From: Escallonia rubra
Lineage: Eukaryota > Streptophyta > Magnoliopsida > Escalloniales > Escalloniaceae
Assembly (NCBI GenBank): GCA_033065855.1
Contig: JAVXUO010001693.1
Location: forward strand, 62,001 to 126,000
Length of the DNA: 64,000 nucleotides
Reading direction: 5' to 3'
The translations under genes were made by a program, and so were the position numbers. Within the stretch, counting starts at the first letter, position 1. Each line of letters opens with the position of its first letter. Of this stretch, positions 23,835 through 36,400 are shown piece by piece. The notes beneath the pieces are model-generated. The model saw only the letters and a list, made by a program, of their open reading frames with translations, was not told the DNA's origin and ran no database searches.

Positions 23835-24991
23835 TAGGAGCTGAGGGTGGCATATGGGTGGCTTTGTCTGCAATTCTAGGTCCTTTCTTGTCCATATCTT
23901 CTGGTTTCCTTTTTCAATTCTCTTTGGTGGTTGTTGATTTTGAGGAGATCATACTGATTAAAAATTAGAGGGGGGACTTCTGAATTGTAAGAAATTTGTT
24001 TATTCTTTGGTCATCCAAGGGATGCATGGATGGTACTGATTTTTATTTTAGGAACCAATTTTTTCATGTGACTTATAACTTATTATTCAGAATTCTTATG
24101 TGTATTCTTGTTATTAGGCGGTAAACACATTTTAATGATAAAAGATTGTCACAATAAATTCTAGGAATTATGTTAAAATAGTTTTGATGTTAATTTTTTG
24201 TCACTAAGCGCTAGTACAACAGAGTATATTGGTACATACTCTTGATGGCTCAATTATAAGATTATGGTTTTGGAGGACAATTTGGTTTATCTGTTTTTTC
24301 TTCACTAGTAAACAGAAATTTCATATCTGTAATGAGACACTGCAAAAATACAATCCTTTAAGAAAGACGTTTGCATACTTCAGCATTGTCATGTGACATA
24401 AAATGACTCAACTAAAAATAAAATGTGCAAATTTCTATGGTATTTCCTTGACTTTCCCAAGTGTATTCTAGATGGCAAAGCACAATATTTCATATTTTAG
24501 ACTTAGCATCAATCAAGTATAAGTATAAAGGAACTTCTAAGAAGCGAATGCAGTCTCATGCACGGTCAATGGGTGACTTTAACAAGCCAAACTTCTGGTT
24601 GGTTGTTAAGAACTCATTACTTTAAATAGTTTTGACATTTATGTAATTTCTTAACAGGTATATATATTCTAGCTAGAATATTTCAATTATTAACCAAGAA
24701 AGCTTTAATTTATGCCAACTACTGTGATGGAGCAGGTTTGCCAAGTTGTTATACTATAAACTTAAAATAGGGAAAATTTTGTTTTCCTACTTTAGACTTG
24801 CTTAACATTTTTAATTTCCAATCCCCAACATTTGTTAACAATAAAAATAAGTTGAGAGTATTTTAGATGAATTTGTGCCCCCTGTTGCAAAATTATTCAT
24901 TTGTCTGCTAAAGGCTGTTCTCGTCGTCTAAAGTTAAAAAAAAATAAAAAAAAATTGTTGTTGTCATGCAACATTGACGCATCTAATTATA
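23835..24991. other. Intergenic, VQ 3' flank
   Basis: AT-rich DNA with the presumed 3' UTR of the VQ gene in its first few hundred bases. No further gene or repeat was recognised. Confidence 0.45.
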
Positions 24992-25485
24992 GGTACGAAC
25001 ATTTTGTAACTTGTGTTGCCTAAACACCTTGGGTCAATTGCACCGGGCGCCCCTAAGTTTTCACGCAGTAGGTTTCTGCATCACAAAGTTATTTTTAACT
25101 ATCTATCACTCCAAACTTTCATAAGTATGCACCGATCGACCTTCGACCATATTCCAACCAAATTTCAGGCAAATGGATGAATTCAAGAGGGCATTTTTAG
25201 AATATCAGGTCAAAAATTGGGGATCTAGGGTTGATTGTGATCAAATTGAGGAAGAAGGGATCTAGGCTTCATGTATGATAGAAATTGATGGTTGTGATAG
25301 AGGGCCAAAATTGATGGCTCTAATAGGATCTATGGCAAAAATTGATAGTGTGATGAGTTTTTGTAATTGGGGCTAAGGTGGCGGCAGTCTTCAAATAGCG
25401 GGTAGCGGTGACAGTCGAGAAAGGAGATGATGGCGGGTTTAGTGATGGGTACGACCATTATGTAACTCGTGTTGCCTAAAAACCT
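24992..25485. repeat. Segment bounded by 38-bp direct repeats
   Basis: A 38-bp sequence beginning GGTACGA and ending TGTTGCCTAAA(C/A)ACCT occurs at 24992-25029 and again at 25448-25485 with about four mismatches. The roughly 420 bp between starts with GGGTCAATTGCACCGGGCGC, a phrase like the ends of plant Mutator-type MITEs. The repeats are too long for a usual target duplication, so a local tandem duplication or template slippage is more likely. Confidence 0.5.
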
Positions 25486-25804
25486 GCAACATCCGTAGTT
25501 CAGGGCCATAAGCTACATGGACAACTAACATGGTAGAAATCAGACTCCTTTGGAGACTATTAATTTGAGCTTGACCAAGAGACAAAGTGGAATGATTCCC
25601 CGACCCACCGAGCTAGTGGTCAGTGCAACTTGTTTGGTTAGCAAGTGAATGAGATAAGAAGGCGAAAATTCTCGAGTCAAGCGTGATTAAATGTATCTAA
25701 CATTTTTTACTCAAAGCCTGCAAGTTGTAAGAATATTATTGCAATGCATTCTGGGTCTGGGTGAACTGCACTTGGCTCCAACTTGGATATGAGGAACCTT
25801 CCTA

Positions 25805-26180
25805 CCTGTTGGGGTTCATTTGAAGCTTAATATCGACGGATCACTAGAAGACGGTGTTTGTGGTGCTGGAGGAGCCATCTGACATCTGTTCAGGGACTGT
25901 TAATTTGCATTTTTTTACTTATCGTGGTTCTTATTCTAACAGTTTTGCCAAAGTTCAGGCCTTGTTTACGAGGTCTAATTATGTCTATGCAAGCAGTATA
26001 GCCTACCAATTAGCTAGATTGAACTTACTCTTTGCTGGTGATTAATGCTCTTAAAGACTTTCGAGCTCCCAGGAATCCGAGATGTGCAATTAGAAAGATA
26101 CTACTCCATTTTCTTTCAAACATATGTTGAAATGAACGTTACTGCAGATGCTTTGGCTGCTTACTCACATGATCGAGCAT
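25805..26180 (+). pseudogene. RNase H-like fragment, probably LINE-derived
   Basis: The plus strand reads HLKLNIDGSLEDGVCGAGGA, the start of the plant RNase H fold with its first catalytic Asp (NIDGS). About 300 bp later it reads NVTADALAAYSHDRA, the usual end of the domain (ADALA). Several frame changes and stops lie between. Such domains close plant LINE ORF2 proteins and also occur alone in plant genomes. No reverse transcriptase was seen upstream, so this is a scrap. Confidence 0.6.
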
Positions 26181-26549
26181 AAAGACTTTAAGCTGTATTT
26201 TATTGTTTTAGACTTGTCTTGGTTATTTAAAAATGTTATTAATGCCGATGAGCATGAACAGTATGTTATTAGACCTCCTAGAGATTAGTCGATATCTAGG
26301 GGTAACGTTTTAAATTTTAATGTTCTCCCATGTGTACATTATTTTTCTACGAGATCAATAAAATAACTGGCTAAACCTATTTACACCCCGCACCCTCCTA
26401 ACCCATGCCAGGTTATTGCATTCACTCATACCATGGTGGACTCTCCCACAAGCCAAAGTTTCAAACGCAGCTCTTTTAGCAATTGTGACGACCTTGTAAC
26501 TGACCGCTCGATAGAAAGAAACATATGATTTCATGAAAGCTTTTGCCGA
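26181..26549. other. Short intergenic stretch
   Basis: No gene or repeat recognised. It ends with CGA, the target duplication of the CACTA element that follows. Confidence 0.5.
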
Positions 26550-27275
26550 CACTACACCAAAACTGTTCTATGGTGACAAAAAGGGCTACGGTATAAAAGG
26601 AACTGTGGGTACAAGTTATGTATGTGTACGGTTAATATTGCACCGTGGCCATTCGTGCTGCTTCAGTTTGGAAGGGCAGTCACGACGGTGCTTACCGTGG
26701 GAGTTGGGTAGACAATCAGGCGGGTGAATCTCGCAGACAAAGCCAACGGCTACTTACCGTCGGAACAGGGGTCGACTATCAGGTGGGAGAATTTCGCGAG
26801 GCATAAATTGACAATTGATTTTTCCCGGGCAAAAATTGGCAATTGGTTTTTCCCGGGCATAAATCGGCAATTGGAGTATACGCAAAACCTAATCGGAACA
26901 GAAGTCTACTATCATCGCCTCAGCCACAGTACGTGAAGACTTCAAGGTATGACATTCTTCTCTGTTCTTTTGTCGATCACTCACAATCATTCTGATGATC
27001 TTCTTCTCATAATCATTCTGCATCTTCTTCTGCTCTCAATTTGGACAATCTTCTTTTTACCCTGACAATTATATCCATTCATTTTTGGCTTTGTTGCTGA
27101 TTTACATTGCGTATATATATTATTATGTATGTATCTTTTTTTTTTAGTTATGAGTTATTCGACTTGCAAAAGGTGATGCTATGCGGGTGTTTGTGCGTGT
27201 GTAGAGGTGAAAATGGAAGGGGAATGGAGACTGTCATAGGGAAGTACTGTGTGGGTGTCTTTGTGGTGTTTTGTG

Positions 27276-28348
27276 GGGTTAATTTTACGCTACACCTTAT
27301 ACTTAGGGGTCAGTTGCATCTAGCACTCCATGGTTCTAAAATTGGCACCCAGCACCAAAAATTTAAAAATCTTGGTATGAAGCACTAATTGACGGTCAAA
27401 ATGGTCTTTGACCAGACGTCTGTTAAAATTTTAAGGGCAAAATCATCTTTTTACCGGTTATATCCACCTTTCTTCCATATCAGCTCCAAATGGCACCAAT
27501 AATTAACATCAGGCCCTCCACATCATTTCCTCACCCATTTTCTCTCGTTGACTATCATCTTCCCAACCCCATCGCCGCCGACCACCCACGACCACCCACA
27601 ACCTTCAATCCCGAAAGCCACGGCAACCCCTCCAATTGAATCGCGGCCACCAACGCCGACCGGCACACCCTCCAATATAATCGCGCACAACGCCGACCTT
27701 GGATGATTGCTGCCTCTGCTGAAAATTTCTCACCCACAACCAGCGATCCCTAACCCATGGCACTGCCTCCAACTGAATGACGACCACCAACCTTGGCCAT
27801 TCGACCAACATCGACTGTTTGATAAGCCATTACTGCCTCCAATCGAACGACCTCCAGACACACCCATTGCCCATCTCCTCAGCCATAACATACACAATCA
27901 ACCCGTCACATGATCTCCCAATCAGTCGCCATCGAACTGATTAGCCACTGCACAACATCATCACGACATAATTAGTGGTCCAAATCGAGGGTGGGAATGG
28001 TAGGGGACATGTTACGTTAGGTGAAGAGGCGCACCCCGGACGCCAGAGACAGCGGCGGTGCTAGAGACGGGTTCTTGGTGCTGATGGTAGTGCGCGGTGG
28101 TTAGGGGTAGAGAGAGAGAGAAAGAGATGACGTAAAGGGCTTAGGGTTGTAGCTGACTAGGATATCACGGATGAAAAGACCAATTTGCCCTTAAAAATTA
28201 ACAGACGTCTGGGCAAAGGACATTTTGACCGTTAATTGGTGCTTAATACCAAGAATTTTAAATTTTTGGTGCTGGGTGCCAATTTTAGAACCATGGGGTG
28301 CTGGACGCAACTGACCCCTAAGTATAGGGTGTAGCGTAAAATTAACCC
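27276..28348. mobile_element. Mutator-like MITE nested in the CACTA element
   Basis: Long terminal inverted repeats of about 160 bp begin GGGTTAATTTTACGCTACAC and run through AGGGGTCAGTTGC, CCATGGTTCTAAAATTGG and CAGACGTCTGTTAA to a GGGCAAA.TC.TTTT block. The flanks are GTGTTTTGTG (27266-27275) and GTGTTTTATG (28349-28358), 9 of 10 identical, in line with the 9-11 bp target duplications of Mutator elements. The interior is C-rich and G-rich filler without a transposase. Confidence 0.85.
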
Positions 28349-28808
28349 GTGTTTTATGTGTATGAAATGGGTTAAAAGGAAGGGGAAAACAACAGTAATG
28401 AGGGGGGGTACCCCTCATTACTGTGTGTGTGTGCTTGGGCATATAAAGTGTGTTGTGTGTGTAAGGGGAAAGGGGGGAACTTGCTATGTACTGTGTGAGT
28501 GTTTGGGTGATTGTATGTATAATGCGGGGTGTTGATGGGTGAAGGGAAGTTGCCGTGCGGCAGCAGGTGCGTGGTGTTTCTCCATTAATCCTTCCCCTTT
28601 GCTGAATTTCTCTTCTCCTTTCCAGAACTGAATTCCCAACGCTTCTCTAAAAGGATTCTTCAATTTGCTTTCGAATTGAACTCACTTCTGGGTTCCATCT
28701 AATCAAGTATCTATTTCTTTCACTCAAGCAATGATTGATGTACAATTGATTGTTTCTATGATGTTTAGAATATTTTGCAATTACTGATTCCAAATTTCAT
28801 ACATCTAG

Positions 28809-30774
28809 GTCTTTTGGAGTCATCACCGACGGCACCATTCTCTTTTGGAGCGTCACAACACTTTTGCTGAAAGTTCTTCTAACTCAGAAGAGGTAAGACT
28901 TTGGCATTTTGTTTATAATATTCATTCTTTTTCCATGCTAAGCTTTTTGTTTTTGACTGTTACACATGCAAATTTGTAGTTTGTGGATGCTAAATTCAGC
29001 ATCTATAATATGAATCTCCGGTAGTTAAAATTGAAGTATTACTCCAGGTAGTTGGATCCCGATTGTTGTCGTGGATTCAAGAGTTTGCAATGGTTTTGAC
29101 AATTATGTGTAGAGTTATGATAGTCCCCTTGTGAAACTTTGAGATAATTTTTCAAGAAATAACACTTAATTAATAGGAACCAGCATCAAAATATTTCATC
29201 TCTCATGTCTCGTTGTTTCACCCAAGTAGCCCTAACTTTTCATTACAATCTTTCTTGCCAATGAATTTGTCGTTAAAGCTTCATTTTTATCATTCCATTG
29301 TTCTCATTTATGTTTATTTGGTAGTTAAGTGGATAAATACTAGCACCATTGTAGTCTATCATACTAGTGTTCTTGCTTTCCTTGTGCGCATTCCATATAT
29401 AGTCACCATATGATTTTGCTAAGAGGGGCTTTGTTGTCCTAGAGAAACCAACAAAACAGCATACGTGTGAAGCCCAAGCTATCATCTGCCAAAATAAGAA
29501 CATGCCATTTCCGGAAGGACTTACACCCCTGCTGCTACATTAATCAGTAAACTTCTCTAAACTTCTATGTTACTTTGCAGTTCTTTTCTTGCTAAGAAGA
29601 TAACTTTCATGTGTAACTATTAAGGGATTAAAGCTATTGAAATTGTTGGGTTCTCATAACATACGTGCATGTTAAAGTTTTGATCTCTATATTAGGTTGG
29701 GTCTAACTTCTAAGACATGTTTACTGTATTTTGCTTTTGGAGATGCCTTCTTTAATGAGTCAGTGTAGTCAATCCTAGAGCTTGGGTGCAAATTCCTTGT
29801 GGACTAATGGTGAACGGCCAGCTGAGTTGTTAAAAGTGGTTGCTATTTTTGCCATTGATCGAGAAATTTGAAGGCATAAGCTTTAGATTTAAAACCTGTA
29901 GCTACTGTTAATGTATTTGGCTTGAATGCAGCTATTGTTTCGTTAATTGGCTTTAGCATGACAACAAAACATTCATGCATAATCAATATTAACACCAAGG
30001 TTAAGTAGATATAGTCTCGAGTTTTGATAATAAGACATTGTGTTACAACATTCTTGAGTCTCTTATATAGTAGTTTTTGTCTTCTTGATTTTGCAATTCG
30101 TTGATTGAGTATACCTTAAAGCTTGGGATATGCTCCTTCAAACTTTACTAGATGTTTGTGGTGGCGTGGGTATTATGCAGTGTGTGAGTTGGTTGTGTAG
30201 CTAGCAGGGGTTGTGCGGTGGTGGGGTTGTTTTTTCCAAAAATATTGAGAGTTGGAAGATGTGTGCATCTCTTCTTCTCAGATTTAGTTTTAGTAAGAAA
30301 CAAATGAAGGACTTAGCATGAGCTGTGTCATGCTTAACCTTTTGCCACAGTGTTATCCTCTCCCAATTGCATTTAAATAAATACATGAATGGCCTATTAA
30401 CCTTTCGAGGCTTCAAAGTTCCACAGCCTTACATGCCTGTGTTCAGGCCTAATCCAGTGTTCTGGACTCTGTATTTTGCCTTGGAAAGGGTAGATTGAAT
30501 TGGAATGAAAGGTGGTGGCCACATTCCTTCTTTTGTTTGGACTTTGGAAAAAAAGATATAAAGGGGGAAAGGTAGAAGGGTTTGATGATTGAATGTTGGC
30601 GATGCACATGCCTTGCCTGCTAATTAGGGATGATTACAATATATATCTCCTTAACTTAAAATACAACTCCAATTATTTGGTAGTACCTCTCAGTCATTGA
30701 TGATGATTTGTTTCATTTTGTAGGATGGTTATGATGGCGAGGAGCAAGATGCAGGCCCTACGAATGAGGACTAG
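28809..30774 (+). other. Candidate two-exon remnant of a spliced gene inside the CACTA element
   Basis: An 84-bp stretch (28809-28892) lies between an acceptor-like CTAG and a strong donor, GAAGAG followed by GTAAGA. It is open in the frame that ends AESSSNSEE. At 30724 an acceptor-like TTTTGTAG precedes GATGGTTATGATGGC, which continues in phase as DGYDGEEQDAGPTNED and then a stop at 30772-30774. The acidic tail and the phase match suggest the last exons of the element's lost gene. There is no recognisable domain, so chance remains possible. Confidence 0.25.
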
Positions 30775-30833
30775 TTCCCATGAGTTGCTCGTGGTTCGGA
30801 ACTAATGTGGGTGGATGTATATAGTACCAGCTT

Positions 30834-30965
30834 GGACATGATTATGACATGGAGATAGCTTTTGAAATCAAGTGCTAGGACATGAATATGATATGGAGAT
30901 AGCTTTTGAAATTAAGTGCTAAGACAGGAATATGATATGGAGATAGCTTTTGAAATTAAATATTG
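30834..30965. repeat. 44-bp minisatellite, three units
   Basis: The phrase GGAGATAGCTTTTGAAAT recurs at 30851, 30895 and 30939, each unit also containing a GACATGAATATGA-type start and AAGTGCTA. It lies in the right half of the CACTA element. Confidence 0.85.
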
Positions 30966-31163
30966 AGATTGACGCTTTTGTATGGAATTTGGTGCACAAA
31001 TTATTGTTATATAACATTGCACTATTTATGCAATTGAAAACATCTTTATAATCTTTCAGTTGCAGAACATGTTTATGATATTTCAATTGTATTTGCAGGT
31101 TATTGTGATAAAACAAGATCCAGCATTCGATTAAAAGAAAAGAAAAAAAAAAGAGCACATGTA

Positions 31164-31594
31164 CCTACGGTATAAACCGTAGGTAATGGTTTGTGTTCTA
31201 TTTTCTGGGCATTAATCCCTACGGTTTAAACCGTAGGGAAAGGCTTAAAAAAAGGCCCATGATTTAACCTTAGCCTACAGAATGTACCGTAGGTATAGCT
31301 TAAGGTTCCTATAGGGTAAGCATATCCCTACAGTACTGCCCGTAGGCATAGCATTCAAAAATAAAACTTATTCCTACGGTTATACCGTAGGCTAATCCTC
31401 CAAAAATCGTCGCTGTAAGTGGGTTAATACGAATTCGGCATAGGTATATAGGCTACGGAATAACCGTAGGGATAACATTCAACCCCGTAGGCATAAATCT
31501 AGGGCATCGCCACTTCCGCCTACAGAATAGTACCGTAGGCATAGCATATGCCTACAGTACTCGGCACCTATGCCTACGGTACTATACCGTAGGC
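31164..31594. repeat. Array of eight short palindromes (CACTA subterminal repeats)
   Basis: Eight interrupted palindromes of the form CCTACGGT..ACCGTAGG lie at 31164, 31217, 31273, 31326, 31372, 31451, 31517 and 31572, about 45-80 bp apart. Arms are 7-9 bp, and centres vary (TATAA, TTTAA, AATGT, ACTATA and similar). Some left arms carry CTACAG instead of CTACGG. They are the right subterminal region of the CACTA transposon and the likely binding sites of its trans-acting protein. Confidence 0.85.
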
Positions 31595-31616
31595 ATAGCT
31601 GGTTTTTCTTGTAGTG

Positions 31617-32025
31617 CGAACAATAACATAACCACGTTCACATTCTTACTTCAACGATGAATACCCCGACAAAAGTCAAAGAAACGTTTGGTTAGTTTAG
31701 CTTCCCATAAAACAAATCGAATCTCGAACCCTAAATTTATTAATAATCGCGATTGTAAGACACAAGTTCTTCCAAGTATTCTTGACATTTCTACAATTTC
31801 TTTGGGTTATTAGAATCGGATGTAAGTTAAACTTAATTTGATTCGGTTTTGATATTTTGCCCCGGTTCAACTTAGTAAGTTTGGGGTAGAACCGAGTTGC
31901 GTATGGTACTGTTGCTAATGTTCTGAGATCTAAGCCTTGCAAGATTTTTATGATTTTTTTCTAAACCTTGCAAGATTTTTATGAGTTATTTCTATAGAAT
32001 TTCAGGTCAGTCACGTTTAGCCTAA
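31617..32025. other. Short intergenic stretch
   Basis: Contains the right-hand CGA target duplication of the CACTA element and a short direct repeat, CCTTGCAAGATTTTTATGA, at about 31933 and 31965. No gene seen. Confidence 0.45.
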
Positions 32026-32924
32026 TAGTATGTTTGCGAGTTTTGAGAGGAGATAAAAGAAAAGAAAGGAAAAGAAGAGAAGAGATCGAATACAATTTTC
32101 CTTCCTCTTGTTTGTAAGTTTAAGAGAGAAAGGAAAGCACATTCATTTTTCTTGTTTGTGAGTTCGGAAGAAAAGAAAAGATACAACATTACATATAAAC
32201 CCTTATACAACAGTGTGCTGATTCAAATAAGAACTTTAAAGTATGATCCTAATTAAGAAAATAATTCAGACGAGAAAAAAAAATTGGTCATTAAGGACAT
32301 CACATAAAGTTTATACCATAATAATGTGATAAGTTTCACATCACCAGTTAATGCTATAATATAAAAAAATAAAAATAGTCATGAGTAGATTACAAAAATC
32401 CGACCATCCAAATTTAATTAATGTCAAACCAAAAGCATAACAATCAGTCATGCAACTCTAACACCTAAATATCCTATCAGCGACAATCTGAACCTCTCAT
32501 CATTTTTTCTGACATGAGCTTGCGACTCTTGGGTAAAGCCCTCGGAGTTTCGGGATTTTTACCTGAGATTGTAGGAGATGAAGCTAGCCACCACTTCTAA
32601 CACTTCTTCTGATTGTTTGTAATAAATGGTATGGCAGGTTTTTGTAAGAAACTCTAGGATCCAAAAGTCATTATAAATTCAGTCATAGTCTCAAGAATAA
32701 TATGTGTATTATCAAAATATTACTTATGAGAGTTTCATTTCTCTCCGTTTCTTCCCAATTTTGAGAGGAAAGATTTAGAGACAAAAAATGCCCAAACTTT
32801 CTTCCATTTTCTCTTATTTTCTCTTCTTAAAAAAACTTAGAAACTAAAAAAAAGGGAAGAAAGAACCACATTTCTTTTTTTTTTCCCTCTCTTTTTCTCC
32901 TAAAAAAAACTTGCAAACAGGCTA
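32026..32924. mobile_element. Possible hAT-type MITE
   Basis: The left end TAGTATGTTTGCGAGTTTT and the complement of the right end TAGCCTGTTTGCAAGTTTT are similar, and both continue into A/G-rich AGGAGA.AAA.A sequence. The TAG..TGTTTG style resembles hAT MITE ends. I could not show an 8-bp target duplication, and the interior carries no recognisable coding sequence. Confidence 0.4.
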
Positions 32925-33438
32925 TAAAAGATTTGAGTCTTCACTCTTCACATTACTCCAATGTTTTTATCAAAGATTATGTTTGGGCCCACTGGTCAAA
33001 ATTATTAATATTTGGGCACTGACCTTATTTATAATTAGGCCGAATTGCAACTAAGGTCAGGCCCAATCAACAGAACGAAGAGCTGGTTTCATATTTCTAA
33101 GTGTAAACCGTAAAAAGGACCAAAATTATTGACTCCATAAATCCCAAGAATGACAAAGACTGAAATGTTGAGCTATTTAACATCACTTTTTAAGTGTTGA
33201 GCTATTTATCATCTGGTAGGGTTTATTGAGCTTATGTTTATCTTGTTGAAATGTCACCTACGAGATCAAGGATGTTCATCTCATGAAATTATCGATAAAT
33301 ATTACTCATCTTTTCAAGAAAAAGCATCACTTTTGTGTCTCTGTGGGTGTGTTGGTGGGTTGCTAACTATCCCTAATGCACTATAGGCAGGATCCATTTG
33401 ATTATTGAGCTGGTTTCATGGTAAACTGGAAACACTTA
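32925..33438. other. Intergenic stretch
   Basis: No gene recognised. It ends with TTA (33436-33438), the target duplication of the PIF/Harbinger element. Confidence 0.45.
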
Positions 33439-36400
33439 TAGTCCGATTGGCAAACGGAATTGGAATTAGAATTTGGAATTGGAATTGATTTGGAATTGAA
33501 TGAAATTTGTAATTCCATTGATTGGTTAGCACAAAAAATTAGATCTAAGAATTGAAATTGCTAAAGTCAAAAAAAACAAAAGGTAAATATTCAAAACGAA
33601 AGTTTCAAGTTTTTTTTTTTTATCAAATTATACCCCACGCCACCCTACCCCACAAAAGAAAAAGAAAAGAAAAGAAAATAAACGTAAGATGACTAAGTAC
33701 AAAATAAATTAAAAAAATGAGCTCAGTAAAATACACATGATGACCAAGTATAAATAAATAAATGAGTAAATTTTTTTGTTCTTTAAAGATAACATCAGTC
33801 AACATTACCACAAACCCAACTCAAAAAGCATTCAACCAACAACCACCATAAATCCACTATAGTTCTTGAGAATGCACCACATATTACGTTGTTTCAACAA
33901 GAAAATAGCTCATAAAGAGAAACATAATTAGCTATTGTATCAAATTCCTCGTCCACGTCTCGCTTGATATTCGGCGAACATGTCCTTCGCTAAATTCTCC
34001 CTAAATGTTGTCCATTCAGGCGTGAGTCGGACATATCTTATAACTTCTTCATCGCTCGTGTCATTTCAAATTTGAGCAGCTGCTAATTTTGCATCAACCT
34101 CAGCTAATAATCTTACTTCTTGTCCAATTTGCTCCTCTCGTATGAAATTGTACAAAATACAATATGCATTAACTATTCGAACCTATAATACGAAATACAA
34201 ATGCTAAAAAGAATCAGATTGTCACATGTTATATACTATATATGTATGCACAAAATTATAAACCAACAAGCTACCACTCATAATATCACCTGTGTTTTTA
34301 CATCAAAGAAAGACGCGGTTCTAAGAATTGCCCACCGTTTCTTCAGCAACCCAAATGTTCTTTCAATCACATTCCTTGCGGTTGAGTGACAAAGATTAAA
34401 CAACTCTTTATAAGTACTTGGATTATTCCCACTAGCTGCCCGTTCATTAAGATGATAACGTGTTGAACGATAAGGAGCTAAAAAACCAGGTCCATTTGAA
34501 TATCCAGCATCAACCAAATAATATTTTCCTGCATTGTAGAATTTGCATTTCATAGACTTGAATTAATCCATTCAAATTCTCTCTAGTATTGAAAAAGACA
34601 AACAAGTGACATACCACATGGCACGATAAAGGGGCGCACTCGAGTTAGGGCATTCCTCAGTACCTTATAATCTAATGCAGATCCCTCCCATCCGGGTAAC
34701 ACATAAACAATTTTCATGTCTTTATCACAAACTCCGAGGACATTAGTTGCAATTTGTTGCTTCCGATTTCTGTATCTACCCTGATCTTGGCGAGGAACGG
34801 TAAGAGGAACATATGTTCAATCTAAGGCTCCAAGACAATTCTAAATAAAAGCACAAAAAATATCATATTAAATCGACTATACAAAGCAATACATAATCTA
34901 CATAATCATAAAGATCGTCTTTCTCACCTTAAACCATCTCCATTTTTCATCTTCCACAGTCTCTAAGTTTGCCTCTCGGACTTTGATATAATTGTCAGTC
35001 AACTTAAGAACCGCTTTTAACACTTTACCAAATTGCCTACTAATAGTTTCTCCAGAACGAATGTAAAATCCTTTTATTACACGAAATTTAGTATTGTGAG
35101 CAAGAACATGTAAAAAAGTGGCTACTGCTTCTTCAACATATACACGCCCGCAATCACGCAACCCTCATTTCGTACGTAAGATACGACAAAGTTTAGCAAA
35201 TGAATTTTTAGTTACACGTAACTGGTCATAGCAATTATCATCACTTTCATTGTATAAGCGCCTCAATATTTGATCCCTTAACATCTCCGAGTCATCAGTA
35301 TGTTGTTTCTTAACATATTTTTCATGATAATATATTGCTAAAGATGCCACGGATACTCCAATTCCTTGTAACATTAGCCTTCTCATTTTTGCTCGCATAA
35401 TCCCATCCTCGTCATTTTCGTTGGACGAAAAGGATCTTAACATAGTATTATCCATATGACAGATACAAAAGCACTCGTAGATACTATCAAATAGTTCTAC
35501 CAGTTCTGCACATAAGAGCAAGTATATATTAACCAATAGATAAAAATGAAAACTGAATTGGTTGTAACCAACGAAAGCAATAATTTTAAACACAAGCATT
35601 AGTTGCACCAACTTTATCAAATCAGCATTTTAAGATAGAAGATAAATAACACAACTAGAAGACAAATGTTTATATCGACATCACCAATAAGGTTGATCAG
35701 CACAATTATTACCTAGTCAAATCCTTATGTATTTACCATTGGAGTACCTAAGGCAATACAGAAGCTATGATAAAAAGATAAAGATGTCTGAATTACTATG
35801 GGTTGATGCCTACAAAAGTCTTAGCACCATGCACAAGCACAACAAAAGAAATACATTCCACTAAACTGAAGGCAAACAAAGACGAAAATAATATAGGTCA
35901 AAAAGCATATTGTTTCAACATCGATGGGATCCATCTTCTTAAGTTTTTGCAAGTGGCCAGTAGTGTTTGGGTCGAAAACACTACCAATGAAGCTATATAC
36001 TTCAGCAAAGTCAGGCAGAACAGCAAAAAAAGAAGGCAACAAAGCTAGTAATGTTATGACAAAAATAAGTGAGACAATTTTTTAGAAAACTAATATATAA
36101 CTCACAAAATCTATTTCCTTATGCAACCCGAAAAAAATCATAAATTTATATAAAGTAAGAAGCCCCACGTAGACTATTTTCTTATGCAACGGGCATATAG
36201 ACTACCTCAGCGCCATATTTGTACTTATCGTTAACAAAAGGTGTAAACCCTAGAATTCCACACACAGAAAGAAGGATGAATCTAAGCTAATCATAGAAGC
36301 AAAATAGAAGATTAATCAAGCAAAGAATAAATGATTATTAGAATGGCGACGAGCCGACAACAACGAGAGAAGAGCATCTTTTGAAGTACTTGAGTATCCA

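Larger units (their letters stand above)
26550..31616. mobile_element. CACTA (En/Spm) transposon, non-autonomous, both ends present
   Basis: The left end, CACTACACCAAAAC, and the complement of the right end, CACTACAAGAAAAA, agree at 11 of 14 positions. Both sides are flanked by CGA (26547-26549 and 31617-31619), the 3-bp target duplication expected of CACTA elements. Subterminal regions carry repeated CTACGGT and ACCGT motifs, dense on the right as eight palindromes (31164-31594) and sparser on the left (26580-26770). In En/Spm such motifs bind the TNPA protein. No transposase domain is visible in the 5 kb, so the element is probably a deletion derivative. It contains a nested Mutator-like MITE at 27276-28348. 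Confidence 0.85.

Noticed and set aside
23465-23873. Minus- and plus-strand frames over the VQ gene
   Set aside because: Out-of-frame readings of the VQ coding sequence, low complexity.
31164-31594. Regularly spaced palindromes as a CRISPR-like array
   Set aside because: Repeats are short, unequal and palindromic, the DNA is plant nuclear, and the array abuts a CACTA terminus.
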